DNA of 64,000 bases, taken from assembly GCA_020740775.1 (NCBI GenBank), contig JAHEWK010000003.1, positions 2,294,001 through 2,358,000 on the forward strand, in the 5' to 3' direction. The notes beneath the pieces were generated by a model. That model did not search any database, was not told where the DNA came from, and saw only the letters and a program-made list of their open reading frames with translations. The stretch is from Ilyonectria destructans (taxonomy: Eukaryota > Ascomycota > Sordariomycetes > Hypocreales > Nectriaceae). This document shows, piece by piece, positions 11,992 to 24,200 of this stretch (position 1 is its first letter; every line of letters begins with the position of its first letter). A program made the translations under genes and the position numbers.

Positions 11992-12007
11992 ACACACACA
12001 CACACAC
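11992..12007. repeat. (AC)8 microsatellite
   Basis: Eight AC units lie about 620 bp upstream of the Zn2Cys6 start. They are complementary in sense to the (TG)12 run 1.3 kb upstream. Confidence 0.9.
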
Positions 12008-12119
12008 CACACAGACAGTCAAAGACCTGCCGTCCTCCACCCTGGCTCCTGCTGCTCCGCTGGCCCTCACCGGCCCCCGAACTGGATTGGTAAACCACCG
12101 ACCATCGAGTTACACCAAC

Positions 12120-12149
12120 ATGTTTCACTCCCCCCAGGAAGCTTCCTGA
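12120..12149 (+). promoter_or_regulatory. possible upstream ORF of 9 codons
   Basis: ATG followed by eight codons and TGA, about 480 bp before the main start of the Zn2Cys6 gene. It matters only if the transcript begins upstream of it, which the sequence cannot show. Confidence 0.35.
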
Positions 12150-12536
12150 TAGACAAACCCATCTTGGCCGCCACTGTCTTGCTTCTCTCCTCTCCACCTC
12201 CTGCATATCATCCGCCTCCCCCGTTTCTCGGCCCTAGACATTTCTCTCGACCGTATCCTGTCCGGATCCTGACTCTCGTGTCATTCACCCTCTCCGCTTT
12301 GCCTGGTCGTCGCCTTCCTGTCTCGGCTTGCTCTTCGTCCCACGCTTTTTTGCTTCCCTGTCCCTGTCTCCCTCACAGACTCCCGTGCTCTGTTTCTCTT
12401 GACTAAACGGAGACTCGCCTTTTTCATCATCCACCTTCCCTGAGCTGTTTCCCACCCTACCTCGCTTTCCGCGGGTGCCGAAGCTCTGCCTCCGGCTCCC
12501 AACTTGTTGTTCTGACCCGGCGCATTGGCGAGCATC

Positions 12537-12542
12537 ATGTGA
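12537..12542 (+). promoter_or_regulatory. start-stop upstream element ATGTGA
   Basis: An ATG is followed directly by TGA, 85 nt before the main ATG and probably inside the leader. It is the last ATG before the true start. Minimal AUG-stop elements can hold initiating or terminating ribosomes and lower downstream translation. The sequence is certain; the regulatory role is inferred. Confidence 0.45.
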
Positions 12543-12627
12543 ATCCGCCAATTGGGTACAGATCTGTGTGAATTAAGACCTATCAAAGCGAGCCAGTCAC
12601 GGTTCGCACCTTTTCAATACTGCAGCC

Positions 12628-15600
12628 ATGGACCAAGCCTCCGGTGTGGCGTCTGCGGCCACTACATCTCAACAACCCCCTCCGGCCACTGCTCAGCAAG
12701 ACGACGACGGTAGGGACGATCCTAATCGCAAGAGAGCCAATGTTAGAAAGCGGACAAAGACGGGATGTTTGAGTAAGTGGAAACCTAATTGATACGAAAT
12801 GTGCTTTCTTGACGGTAATGCTAATCCGCGCTGCGTAAAGCTTGTCGCAGGAGACGCATCAAATGCGATGAGGGCAGGCCGACCTGCAACAATTGCATCA
12901 AATCCAAGCGGCAATGCGAGGGCTACAGTCAGCGCGTCATCTTCAAGGATCCAATGGGTGCTATTCAGGGCGGTCCGTTCGGCCCAGCCTTGTACCCTCC
13001 AGGATCCGCACATCTGGTCAGCCAGATGCAGGGCAAGAATTCATCCCAAGGGCCCTTGCCCGTTATTGCTCCCAAGCCCCCTTCATTCAGTTACCAAGGC
13101 CACGAGAATACGACCTACGGACACTATACTCATGCGCAGAACGGTCAAGCAGTGTATGAATTTAACCCGGGCCAACCAATTCAACTTCCGCATCCACAAG
13201 CCAACACTTTGGTATCGCCGCAGACCACAGCCGGATATGTTAAAATCGAGCATGATCCTCGCCCCCACCACTTTGGACCCCCTCCTAATGGGCAGGTTGG
13301 CGATAGCTATTCAACCTCCAGGCCGCCGACGACGACCGATGGGCCGGATGAAGCTCAAGAGGAGTACATTGATGCTCAATTTTTGGACGACGACTCGCTA
13401 GATGAAGATGCCGAGATGGGCGAATCAGACGATGAATCCCGGGATCCCCAAGAGGTCCTAGGTCCAATGGTGAAGCAGTTTAATGGGTCATGGGATGCGG
13501 ACGGCACTCAAGTCCGAGCCTTTTCCGCATTTGCAAAATGCAATGTCCTTTCAGAATACACGGCTTCTGCCCAGACGTCAGAACTCAAGGATGCTAGGAT
13601 ATTGGCCATATTCATGCATTTTATCCAAGTTACAGGCCCGAGCATGTCATTATATGAACGGCATCCATTCGATCACGGATGCGATGATGCCTATGATACC
13701 ACTCCCAGAGGAGCCAATAACCTCTGGAGCTGTGAGTCTACCGCCGTGAACAACGAGGCTATGGACTAATTCAATATCTAGACACCTTTCCAATCATAGC
13801 ATTCAACCACCCTGCGCTGCTTCACGCCATTTTGGCCCTGGCAAGTTTGCAGATCGCCAAACTACAAAAGATCCCGGCCACTGCAGCCATGAAGCACTAC
13901 CACCTGGCAATTCGCAGAATAGCCAAGAACGTCAACAAACCGCTAAGGCGGACGCAACCTCCAACCCTTGCAGCGACCCTTTTACTGGCATACTTCGAGG
14001 TCTGGTCGTCAGACCACAACAAATGGTGTAACCATCTTTTTGGCGCCAGGATTTTGCTTCGCGAGATGCCCCTGAAACATATGTCCAGAAGATGCTTGCC
14101 GATCAAACGTCTCGCCCAGAGAAGGAAGGATGCCGAAGACCAGAACCAGATGAACTCTTTCTTCCCTGGCTATAACGTGAACCCCCTGAGCAAACTACTT
14201 GACCTTGACTACGAGCTCCTGCAAAGGTTGTCAGGCTTGAATGTCACCGCCGAGGACTATTGCTTGGGTGAAGACCAACCTCTTGATCCGGGGAGCCACC
14301 TCACTTCGGAAAAAGACATCGAGCAGTACGAGAATTTACGGGACTTGTACTGGTGGTATTGCAAGATGGATGTATATCAGAGTATGCTGGGCGGTACGAA
14401 GCTATTGTAAGTTCCGGCCATCTGCGGGAATCTTTGCCGAAGCTAACGAGTTCCCCAAGTATGGAATACGAGCACTGGACTCAATGCCCACCTCGAGGCC
14501 CCATTTCCAGGTTGGATGCTATGTAAGAACTCCCTTGGACTCTCTTGGAGTGATTTTGACACTGACTTCTTTATCCAAGATATGGAACATACGATCATCT
14601 CATGCTCCTCCTAGGACGGGTGACAGATTTCTCTTCCAAAGACGTAGCTCGAAAGCGAAGAGCAAGCCAAAACAGGGCCCCTCCTCCGGGGGCACCATCC
14701 CCCCCTGCGTTTGTTGGCATCATGCCCACGACTGGTAAATTCAAGGTTCCAATGGGGTTTTCGCCCCCGCGAGAGTCCTCCCCACAGAGCGAATCCAGCG
14801 ATGACCAAGATCCCGATATCAGTTTCCAGATAGCAGTTCAGCAGTGGGAGTCTATCAAGGAGGGATTTGAAGCCTTTGAGAAAAGCCTGGGGCCCGAGTT
14901 CCAGCCTCTCCGGCCAGAGTATTCAGATAGAAGGGATTCGCCATTTGGGATGACGTTACAGTATCGGACCTTCTCGGTTGCCGGAATCTGGATGAACTTT
15001 TACATGGGCATGATTCACCTGTACCGTACCCATCCCTCAATGGCCCCAGCAGCCATGCAGGCGGCCGGGATGGCGGCACATCAGACGGGAGCGTACTCGA
15101 ACAAGCTTGGACGGATAGCCGCGGGTTTGTCGGACGATTGCTCCCAGGTGACGGAGATCAGCACTCTCGTCAGCGCGGCTTTTATCGAGAGCTGTTTCTG
15201 CCTGTTTGTGGCAGCCATCGAGGTATGGCTTTCCCCCTTCTCCCGCAGCCTAAGTTGGCAGACAGTTTATATTAACATGGCTTCAGTATCGAGAAGATGC
15301 CCAACGTCAGTGGGTCGTACGCCGTTTGCGTGACATCTCCCGTCTCACGGGCTGGCAGTCTGCGAGACAGATCGCCGACGGCTGCGAGTCGGGCTGGGTC
15401 AAGGCCGCTCAAATCGGTCGTGGCCCGCCGTATGTCCGCGTGGAGGAAGTTGGTGTGCCGATATCTGTCTGGAATGACACCCGACGCATCGCCCGCAAGA
15501 TCCGAGAGCTTGACCAAGGAGACGGCGAGGAGCGACGCCTGGTGCTGGCGAAGTCCGAGCGCGCCTCGTATGCACTCGGACTGCTCGGGGTGGAACACGA

Positions 15601-15685
15601 CCTTCAATTCCTGGAGCTCAAGGATGAGATGGTGGTAGTGCCACAGGAAGGAGAGCGGTCCATTGGGATCGATAACGTGACATGA
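12628..15685 (+). CDS. Zn(II)2Cys6 transcription factor
   Basis: Fungal-type DNA-binding regulator, presumably nuclear; target genes unknown. Six exons: 12628-12772, 12841-13731, 13782-14406, 14460-14522, 14580-15222, 15287-15685 (921 aa), all joins in phase. The first intron interrupts the zinc cluster between C47 and C50. The spaced cysteines C47, C50, C57, C64, C67, C74 fit C-x2-C-x6-C-x6-C-x2-C-x6-C exactly, preceded by a basic KRANVRKRTK stretch. An acidic region follows at about 240-280 (DDDSLDEDAEMGESDDE). The remaining two thirds form a helical fungal-specific middle region with the conserved-looking segment MEYEHWTQCPPRG split around exon 4. Introns 4 and 5 are confirmed by restored frames only. 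It faces PUP2 tail to tail, 277 bp apart. I recognise the fold but not an individual named factor. Confidence 0.93.
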
Positions 15686-15962
15686 GTCCATCTTTTGAAT
15701 TGTCTGTGCATAAAGTATCATGAAGCGGTCCCAGGACCTAACGATGGGAAAGAGGAGGCGGGAATGTTTGGCATGTTCTGTGTGAGGGAGAGGTTTAGAT
15801 GTCTGGCATCGTCACTGTCAGTACCCTTACATTAATGATACATAATTGCGAACCCTCTTGGGTATAACGCCTTGTGTGTACGTCTCCCTTGCAAGTAGTT
15901 GGGCCCTGGTCTCAAAGCTCAAAAGACGTTTCTCTATTTGTTCTTGGTAGCCCTTTCTCCGC

Positions 15963-16869
15963 TCAGTTCGCCGGCAGCCGCTCCACAACCGTGGCCATCT
16001 CCTCATCTGTGTATATTCTGAAACCTTTCTCCTTGGTCACGCTCGCCAGCTGCACGTTCTTCGAGTCTAGCTTTTCCTCCATAACCTGCTTCAGCGTCTT
16101 GAGGACTAGGGTCTCTGCGTCGATGAGGGTCAAGGACTAATCACCCCGTTTGTCAGCTAGTGTTCGGGAGGGAGGGGTATTTCAAGAACTTACCTTGTGG
16201 TACTCGTTCTGAAGCTCGGCCTGGGCACCCTCAGAGCCAGAGCCAATGGCCTTGGCGTCGTAGCGGTAAAAGGTACCGCTAGGCTCGGCGTGGAAGAGCT
16301 GGGGGCCATCCTCGTCGAAACCAGCAATGAGCAGGGCGACACCGAAGGGACGGCTCATGATGGTCTCCTCGCCGTCAGCACCCTCGCCGAAGCGCAGGGC
16401 AAGATCGCAGATGGCCTGGGTGCAGCTCTCGACGCGGAGGTTCTCGTTGTAGTTGAAGGCGTGGCTCTGGCATTCGACGCGGGCGTGCTCGACCATGGAG
16501 CGGGCGTCGGCCTGGAGGCCGGACATGGCGCAGCCGATGTGGCGGTCGATCTCGACAATCTTCTCGACCGAGGACGTCTCAAGGAGGGTTGAGGTGACTC
16601 GCTTCTCGACACCGAGGATGACGCCCTCTGAGGTGGCGACGCCGATGGCGGTAGAGCCGAGCTTGATGGCCTCGAGGGAGTATTCGACCTGGAAGAGACG
16701 GCCTTCGGGGGAGAAGGTGTTGATCCCCCGGTCTGCAATGGCGAGCGAGAGGTTAGCGAGATGCTGGAAAGCTGAGGGAGCCAGGGCAGGAGCAGCAGAG
16801 GCCGGCGGCGGGGGATGGGAGACGGGGATGGGGGGTCAACATGCCGTATTCCGATCTTGCCATAAACAT
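15963..16869 (-). CDS. PUP2: 20S proteasome subunit alpha-5 (PUP2)
   Basis: Structural alpha-ring subunit of the 20S core particle in cytosol and nucleus. Exons 16845-16869, 16194-16732 and 15963-16136 encode 245 aa, close to the usual 241-260. The N-terminus [11 protein letters not shown]...FSPEGR and the run [17 protein letters not shown] carry the alpha-subunit signature. [27 protein letters not shown] and [12 protein letters not shown] identify alpha-5 specifically. The first intron (16733-16844, 112 nt) begins GCATGT and ends CAG, so it is a GC-AG intron. No GT donor restores the invariant YDRG. Intron 2 (16137-16193) is canonical. The gene is divergent from GCP2 across about 880 bp. Confidence 0.97.
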
Positions 16870-17748
16870 CTTGGCGGTGTTGGAGTCTGAAGGATGGGCG
16901 CGTTTGGGCGGGGAGAAGAGGGTGCGAGAGGGCGGCGAGGACGACGAGTCGTGGAGGAGGGCGTGGGATTGCGGATTGAGCGGGGTCGGAGTTGTAGTGG
17001 ATTGAGGATGAGAGGCGGGCAGGCTGAAAGAAGACGATGGACGAGCTCTGGTGGAGTGGACGTGGAGTTGGAGTTTGGAGTTGCTAGGCAAGCAGTCCGC
17101 CTACGTAGCCGCAGCCGCGCCCACACCGAACCCAACTGAGCTGCGCTGGAGCTCTGGAGCGAAGTCCGCTGTAACGCCACAGCGCACCACAGTGGGAGGG
17201 GCCCCTGTAACGCCGGGACTGTAGGTGCTCCCTGGGAGTGCGAGCTGCCTCATTGGCCCGTGCCACACATGGCAGTCGATTTCACCGCCACAGTTGTGTT
17301 TCCAAGCTAGCAGTCCTGGTTAAACCTGTTTGGGCCTGTTGTCATTGCCCTTGTACAATCCTCAGGACTTGACGTTGTGGGCTTTGAAGAGTAGCCCAGT
17401 GACTAGACTAATAGATGCTCTGAACAGGTAAGGATTTGGGAAATACCTAGGATATTTAAATGGTATTTTCACGAGTCTTCACAGTTGAGCGAGATTTTCT
17501 CTCGCAGTTGTTGGTAGCCCAGTCAATTAGATCGGAGCACAATAAGCACAAGCAAGGCCCGTCCCCTCAATTTATGCCTTTATGCCGACGCGACACCCCA
17601 CGTCGATGTCCACAGCGCGATTGGGCACACACTTATACCAACTTCGATTCAACATCTCGCGATTCCCCCACCACAACCGACCCGTCTACGGTCCGATACC
17701 GACAGCGCTGGGACACTGAGGGGTCCCTTTCAGATGTAGCCCGCCAAC
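16870..17748. other. divergent promoter region PUP2 / GCP2
   Basis: This stretch of 879 bp separates two outward-facing starts. It is GC-rich near PUP2 and more AT-rich around 17380-17560. No further gene was seen. No clear PACE-type proteasome element was found by eye. Confidence 0.6.
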
Positions 17749-20644
17749 ATGGCATCCGGTGCACCACGAGCATCGTCCCGAGCCAACGGCCAGGGCGACG
17801 AACGGCCCCGCGTCTCTACCCATGCAAGCAACAGCTTCAAGAGCGAGCGCTCCGAGTCCAGCAAGGGGCCGTCGCCTCGCCCAGGCGCCTTTCCGGGCAT
17901 GCACAAGCGTACGGCGTCGGGGAACCCCCGGGCCACGAGCAGGAGTGTCGAGGAACGCCGCTTCGAGGAGAGGAGGGTCACGGAGCGGACCTATGAAGCG
18001 CACCTGGAGCGAGTGATACCGCGGACTACGAGCCCCGAGAGGACGCATCGCCGGGGCGTTCCCTCTGAGACGAGGGCTGCGCCGGACGCGCCCAGACACA
18101 AGACACCTGAGCTGAAGGTCAGAGCCGAGACTCCGCAAGGTATGCCCGTTCCATGACCTCGAGCTGGTCGACCGAGATGACTGAGGCGGCGACTGACCCG
18201 ACGTGAAGCACCATGGAACCCCGAAGCCACCCTACGACCTCATACCACCGCCCCCCTAGCTTCCCGAATATCAATCCCCCCCCTGGCCTCGACCGTACCT
18301 CAGGCCCCGCAACCGAAACCGCTGAGTGAGCTGAGCCTAGAGCTGCAGGAAGCCGCTATTGTGGAAGACCTCCTCTTCGTCTTCATGGGATATGAAGGCC
18401 AGTATATCAGATTCGCCAAGGGATATAACCCCAATGAGGAGAGAGACAGGTTATCTGGACCAACGTTCAGAATCCTGCCTGGTCTCGACCCCAGCTTACA
18501 GGATTTGACCCAGTCCATGTTGAAGATGGCGACCTATTACTCCGCACTCGAGGCCTTTGTCGACGTCCAAAGCCGCGAAGAGTTTGGCGCCGTCAACCAT
18601 GCACTTTGCGCATCAATACGCAAGTTCCTACAGGACTACCTTGTCATGATTGCACAGCTAGAGACGCAGTTCTTGACTAGCGAAACATTCACGGTGCATG
18701 TGCTCAACATTCACACCATGCAGACGAGCCAGATGATGCTGCAGTTGTACTCACTTGCCCATGAGCTGCTCAAGAAGAACGCGTTGCTGGACGACTGGGC
18801 TGAGGAAGAAGAATCCGACGAGGACGACTATGACAAGATCATCAAGAACCTGCAAGACGGAGGCGAGATCATGCCCGGCAACATGACGGGAAAGAAGATT
18901 TGCAAGGGCGGCGTTGTCCTCGGACTGATCACCAAACGACTGGAGTCCATGTCTGGCGACCCGTCGGCTCGGGCGCTTCTCACATCCTTACTGCGCGATG
19001 CCAGCAAGCCCTACATGGTTATGCTCAACGAGTGGCTCCATCACGGTGGGATCCACGACCCTCATGCAGAGTTCCTGATCAAGGAGCAAAAGAGCATCCG
19101 CCGCGAAAGGCTCGAACAGGATTATACCGACGAGTACTGGGAGAGGAGATACACCATCCTCGACCAGCATGTGCCGCCGCAGCTGGAGGGCGTCAAGGAC
19201 AAGGTCCTACTAGCCGGCAAGTACCTCAACGTAGTTCGCGAATGCGGCGGCGTCGACGTCAGCAAGGTCGTCAAGGACGTACCGGCGTCGTTCGACGACA
19301 GCCGCTTCCTCGAGAACGTCAACAACGCCTACGCTCACGCCAACGAGTCCCTGATGCAGCTCCTCCTCACCACGCACGCCCTGCCCGCACGCCTGCGCTC
19401 CCTCAAGCACTACTTCTTCCTCGACCCATCCGACTACTTCTCCTACTTCCTCGAGCTGGGTGCTTCGGAGCTGCGTAAGCCCGTGAAGGCCGTTAACACC
19501 GGCAAGCTGCAGTCGCTGCTGGACCTGGTTCTGAGGCAGCCGGGAAGCATCGTCTCCATGGATCCTTTTAAGGACGACGTTAAGGTCGAGAAGAATGAGA
19601 CTCCCCTAATTAGGTCCCTGCAGCGCGTTGTCAACATCACCGGCATCGAGCAAGGCGAGGCGCTCCAGCCGCTTGCCAACGAACCGACTGAGAAGGACAA
19701 GAACGCCATCGGCTTCACGTCGCTGCAGCTCGACTACTCGGTCCCCTTCCCCGTCTCTCTTGTCATCAGCCGCAAGACCATCTGGCGTTATCAGGCTCTC
19801 TTCCGCTTCCTCCTCTCCCTACGCTACGTCGAGTCGCAGCTCTCGGCCACCTGGCAGACGCAAACACGAGGCATCAGCTGGGGCCACAAGGGCACCCTCC
19901 GTAACCTCGAGATCTGGAAGCGCCGCGTCTGGACCTTGCGGGCCCGCATGCTCGTCTTTGTCCAGCAGCTGCTCTACTTTTGCACTGCCGAGGTCATCGA
20001 GCCCAACTGGACCAAGTTCATGTCGCGCCTTAAGACCGAGGAGGGGAATGCCGGGTCGACGGGCTCCGGAGGTGTCAATCGGACTGTCGATGAGCTGATG
20101 CAGGACCATGTCGACTTCCTGGATACCTGCCTCAAAGAGTGTATGCTCACCAACAGCAAGTTGCTAAGGGTATGTATCCAAACCTCCCAATCATCTCGTT
20201 TCTCGCTGACCCCGTCGCCTCCAGATCCACTCCAAGCTCATCCAGACGTGCACCATCTTCGCCGCCTATACTAACCGACTCACACGCGAGCTCGAGAAAG
20301 CCGACCCCGACCTCTCTGGCTTCAGTAAGCCGCCCACCATGACGGCTGACCAGTGGAAGCGCTTCCAGATGACAAAAGCCGTCCAGCGTTCCTCTACGGC
20401 CAATCACGATGCCTCAACCGCCTCGGCTCCTGGCGCTGATGCCGACGCCCGTATGGAAGGCCTCTTTGAGATCATCCGAAATCTGGAGGGCAGCTTTAGT
20501 CGCCACCTGCAGATCCTGCTCGACGCCCTCAACCACTACGCCGCTACCGAAACCGTTGTCCTACTGAGCTTGTGTGCGCGTCTGAGCACGGCCAACCAGG
20601 GGACTGAGTACGCAGGCTTGCGCCCCGAGGAGGAGGCAGTTTGA
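17749..20644 (+). CDS. gamma-tubulin complex component 2 (GCP2/SPC97)
   Basis: Core subunit of the gamma-tubulin small complex, which nucleates microtubules at the spindle pole body and cytoplasmic sites. Exons 17749-18139, 18209-20169 and 20225-20644 encode 923 aa. Residues 1-150 are Ser/Arg/Pro-rich and disordered, probably a regulatory tail. From about 200 the Spc97/Spc98 fold begins (VEDLLFVFMGYEGQYI). The hallmark segments are LPARLRSLKHYFFLDPSDYF and LRKPV; then DPFKDDVKVE and VISRKTIWRYQALFRFLL, which fit GCP2 rather than GCP3. The C-terminus holds the HVDFLDTCLKECML helix, conserved across GCPs. The first intron joins phase 1 (GCA) and the second is in phase 0. The start lies just after a CAAC context and is the first in-frame ATG. 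It converges with the SNF2 gene across 602 bp. Confidence 0.95.
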
Positions 20645-21246
20645 GTGAACCGTCTGGCTCTACGAGTCTAGTGTTTATATAACGATTCAAGACGAGGCTA
20701 GTTCAAGGATTCAAAAGTAGGATGGCGTTGGGATGACTTAAAGATTGGGGCCACTGAGAATTAGATACCACTGATTTGATTGATTAACGATCGCCTACTT
20801 CACCTACTCTCGCTACGATAGATCCGTGGCTAGGGCCCAAATCTGGTGACTTGCGAAGCACCACGACTGTGGGTGCTCTCAGATAAGATGGCTCCTCAAA
20901 GACACCGTGATTTAAAACGAAAGCTGTATTTCTTCTTCCTCCACCGTGGTATCGGTTGTCGCTCGTCGCTCGTGTCATGCCGTGATATGCCCCAAAAAGA
21001 GTATTTGCCTCCCATCCCCGGAAAACCTCTCGTGAGAGTTAGGTGTAAATCCTCGCCTGATGTGACACAAACCAGGATCCGTGATGTCTGCTCCGCCGTA
21101 ATGCTAGCTTAGTCCCTGAACCGGGTCTGTCCCGGAGCAGAGAAGAATAGATGAATAACATGATGAAAAGAACCGTTCCCAATACGCCTGTCCAATGCTC
21201 GATAAAAGCTTCCCCAATCGCCGAAAAAGCTGGGTATCTTCGCCAC
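20645..21246. other. convergent 3' spacer, GCP2 / SNF2-RING gene
   Basis: This 602-bp spacer lies between facing stop codons. It is fairly AT-rich around 20680-20800, consistent with two 3' UTRs. No gene was seen. Confidence 0.6.
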
Positions 21247-24200
21247 TCATTTGAAAAGACTCCGCAGGTCCATGAGCTTTTGCCTAGCCGCCTCCGCCTT
21301 GTCCAGAGCCTTGTTTTGGCCGTCCATGCTGAGACTTGCCAGCTTCTTCTTCTTCTCCTGAAGCTCCAGCATCTTTTCTTCGAAGCTGCCACGCATGATA
21401 TACCGGACAGTACGTACAGGTCGCTTCTGGCCCAGTCGGTGAACACGGTCCACAGCTTGCGCTTCCGCGGCCGGGTTGTACTGCGGCTCCATGACGTAAA
21501 CGCTGTTTCCTGATGTCAAGTTGAGACCCAGTCCACCCGCCATGATCGAGACAAGGATAACGTGCACATTGTCGTCCTCTCGGAACCTATCCATAGCGGC
21601 AGTACGTGCTGTGCGGCTCATGCTGCCGTCAAGCCTCGTGAAAGTGATTCCGACGGCATTAAGAGCGAGTTCAATGAGATCCAAGTGCGAAGTCCAGCCA
21701 GAGAAGACAACAGATTTGTAAGGCGGCTCAGATGGGTTTGCCTCACTTGCTGCCTTTGACTTCAAAAGATCTTCAACTAGAGCTCGTGTCTTGGTATGCG
21801 GTCCATCGTACTTGTCGAGCTTCTTTCCAGGGTTTTTGGATTTGGCTTTTGCAGGACCGTCATGCTCGGCGTCTACTTCTCGTCGGTGAAGCTGTACGAA
21901 TGCGTGTTTGACGTAGACGTTGCAGATGGGGCAATATCCTGAAGAAGAATCTGCAGGGTTCAGCGTCTGTCTCACCCGTTCCTTGTACGTCTTAATACAA
22001 GAGCGGCATATGACATGGAAGCAGGGCGTCATGAAGCCGAGAGTGTCGTCTTGCCCTTCCACCTCGATGTTTGAACTTTCAATTGAGCCAAGTTTCCTGC
22101 TGCACTCAATGCAGGCGTCATTGTTCGTCTCCTGCATCAATGTGAACATCTCATGGGCTTTCTGATCTGAGAGAGATGGTTTGTCATCTTCGTCATCGTC
22201 GTCATCGATGTCGATGGCCATTTCAGCAGACATTCCTTGGAGTGCCTCAAGATCCGCATCATTGAGCAAGTCTTTCCCATGAGCGCAAAGCAGCCTGAGT
22301 CGCAAGATGGCCTTCAAAATATGGATGTACGTGTTTCCACCGAGAGCTTTCTCGTTGTTGTTGCCGGCAAGCACCTTCACACGGTCCTGCGCATTCTTTG
22401 CGAACATATCGTAGATAGTGCGCTCATCTGGGCTGAAATCGAGCCTAACAACGAGGTCTTCTCGGGGGGGCAAGTTGATCTTGTCCTTTAAGCGGCGAAG
22501 TGTGATTGTGTCCACAAGAACACGCAGCTTTGGGACAATCTCGGGATCACACGCTTTGAAAGGTTCCACAATATGTCGAAGGAACTTGCCTCGGTCGTGA
22601 AATGGGTGCAGACGAAGGAACGCCAGGAGTGCTGCCAAATCATCCAATCGATTCTGTACCGGTGTGCCAGTTACAGCCCAGCGCCTGTTTGCTTGCAGAC
22701 GGCAAATGGCCTTGAACTGCAGAGTCGAGTGCTCGCGGATCATGTGTGCCTCATCTAGTACAATCCTAAACCAGCCCATCTGCTCCAAAGGATACAGGCC
22801 GTCCTTGCCCTTTCGACGAGAGCTAAGCTCGTTGGAAACTGAGCCGTATGTAGTGATGACGAGATCGAAAGTAGCAAGTTTTGCAGGATCCTTGATCCGA
22901 TTTGACCCATGATAGATGTGATAACTCAGGGCGCCTGGGCGAACGTGTTGCTTGATCTGCTCTTCCCAATTTGTAACTGTACTGAGAGGACAGACAAGCA
23001 ACGTGGACTTTACGTTCCGAACCAATGGGGTGAGATTGAGACTTTGCTGATGGACCAGAACATCTTGTCTCGATGGCTTCATTTCCGGGACTTCTGGTTG
23101 CACTGGTGCCAGCTGCTCCCACTGGTTTGCAGCCTCAGTGGAACTGACGAGCAGAGAGAGGATGCTTAGCGTCTTTCCGAGACCCATCATGTCACCGAGG
23201 ATCCCGCCACGGGTTTCCGCTGGGGGATTCGCCTGGGTTTGGCCAGTGATGACATTGAAGAACAGCTTCTGGCCGGCTGGGCCAATCTTGGTCTGCCAAA
23301 ACGATACCATGTTCTTTTCTTGAATTTGAAGTTCTCGAGGCTTCTCTCTTGTCATCATAAAATATAAACCCTGTTTTTGATGCTGAAGCAAAGGTGTCGT
23401 GATGCTGGGATCAGGCTCCAATTCTGGTAAATCATCGCTTCGGGTAAGAGAATCGAACACGCCCATAACTTCTGAACGAATCTCTTCGACGGTGCGATTG
23501 GCAGAGAGAGGGGTGCTTGTTGCTTGTCCTTCAGTGGGATAACTCCGAGGTGCAGGGGGACGATACTCTAGGACATGAGGATTCTGAACTCGGATGCCCT
23601 TCTGAACCAAGTAAGGAGCCAGCAGCTTCTGGTCGTATTTGCTCAAGTGAGCACCCACATTTCGGGCGAACTTTATGGGACCATACATGACGATGTCAAG
23701 GGAGTATGACCGGGAGGTTTGTTGGCCAGGCTCTTCGCCAGGCAACTTAGGCTGGGGCGGGATCCGACACTCAGTCCTTAGCCGAATGTTGGAGTCGAGC
23801 AGGGGAGCAACAGCACGTGCATTTGCAGACTCCACGAGGCCGATAATCTGCCGGGTATGATCGTAGGCTTGTATTTTCAGAGACGTCTCCCCCACCTGTC
23901 TCTTCAGTACAACTTTAATTCCAGGCGCATAACCTGGCCCCCAGAGGCTCTGCATTCCTGGTTTCGGCGAAGGGACCCGTACACAGTTCAGACTGGCCTT
24001 GATCATGCCATAGCAAACCTCCTCATCGCGAGGATCTTGTATAACGACCACGTCATCATCATTCCCTAGTAGGGGTTAGTGACAACTAGAGGGTGAAATG
24101 GATATGGAGTTGTCATACCACTGGTCAGGTCGACGGTCAAGGCCTGAGAAGCAGTTGATCCGTTGGCTTCCTTGCGCTTGTCCTTAACATATTCGCCAAG

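Larger units (their letters stand above)
6177..12627. other. 6.45-kb noncoding stretch and leader of the Zn2Cys6 gene
   Basis: No frame here carries a recognisable domain or a convincing ATG-initiated exon. The part from 6300 to 7150 is AT-rich and includes a possible decayed repeat (6814-6950). From 8900 to 11100 there are tandem repeats and TG/AC microsatellites, and 11100-12600 is pyrimidine-rich, as expected for a promoter and long leader. A divergent noncoding transcript, or a small gene whose exons I cannot recognise, remains possible. Confidence 0.55.
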
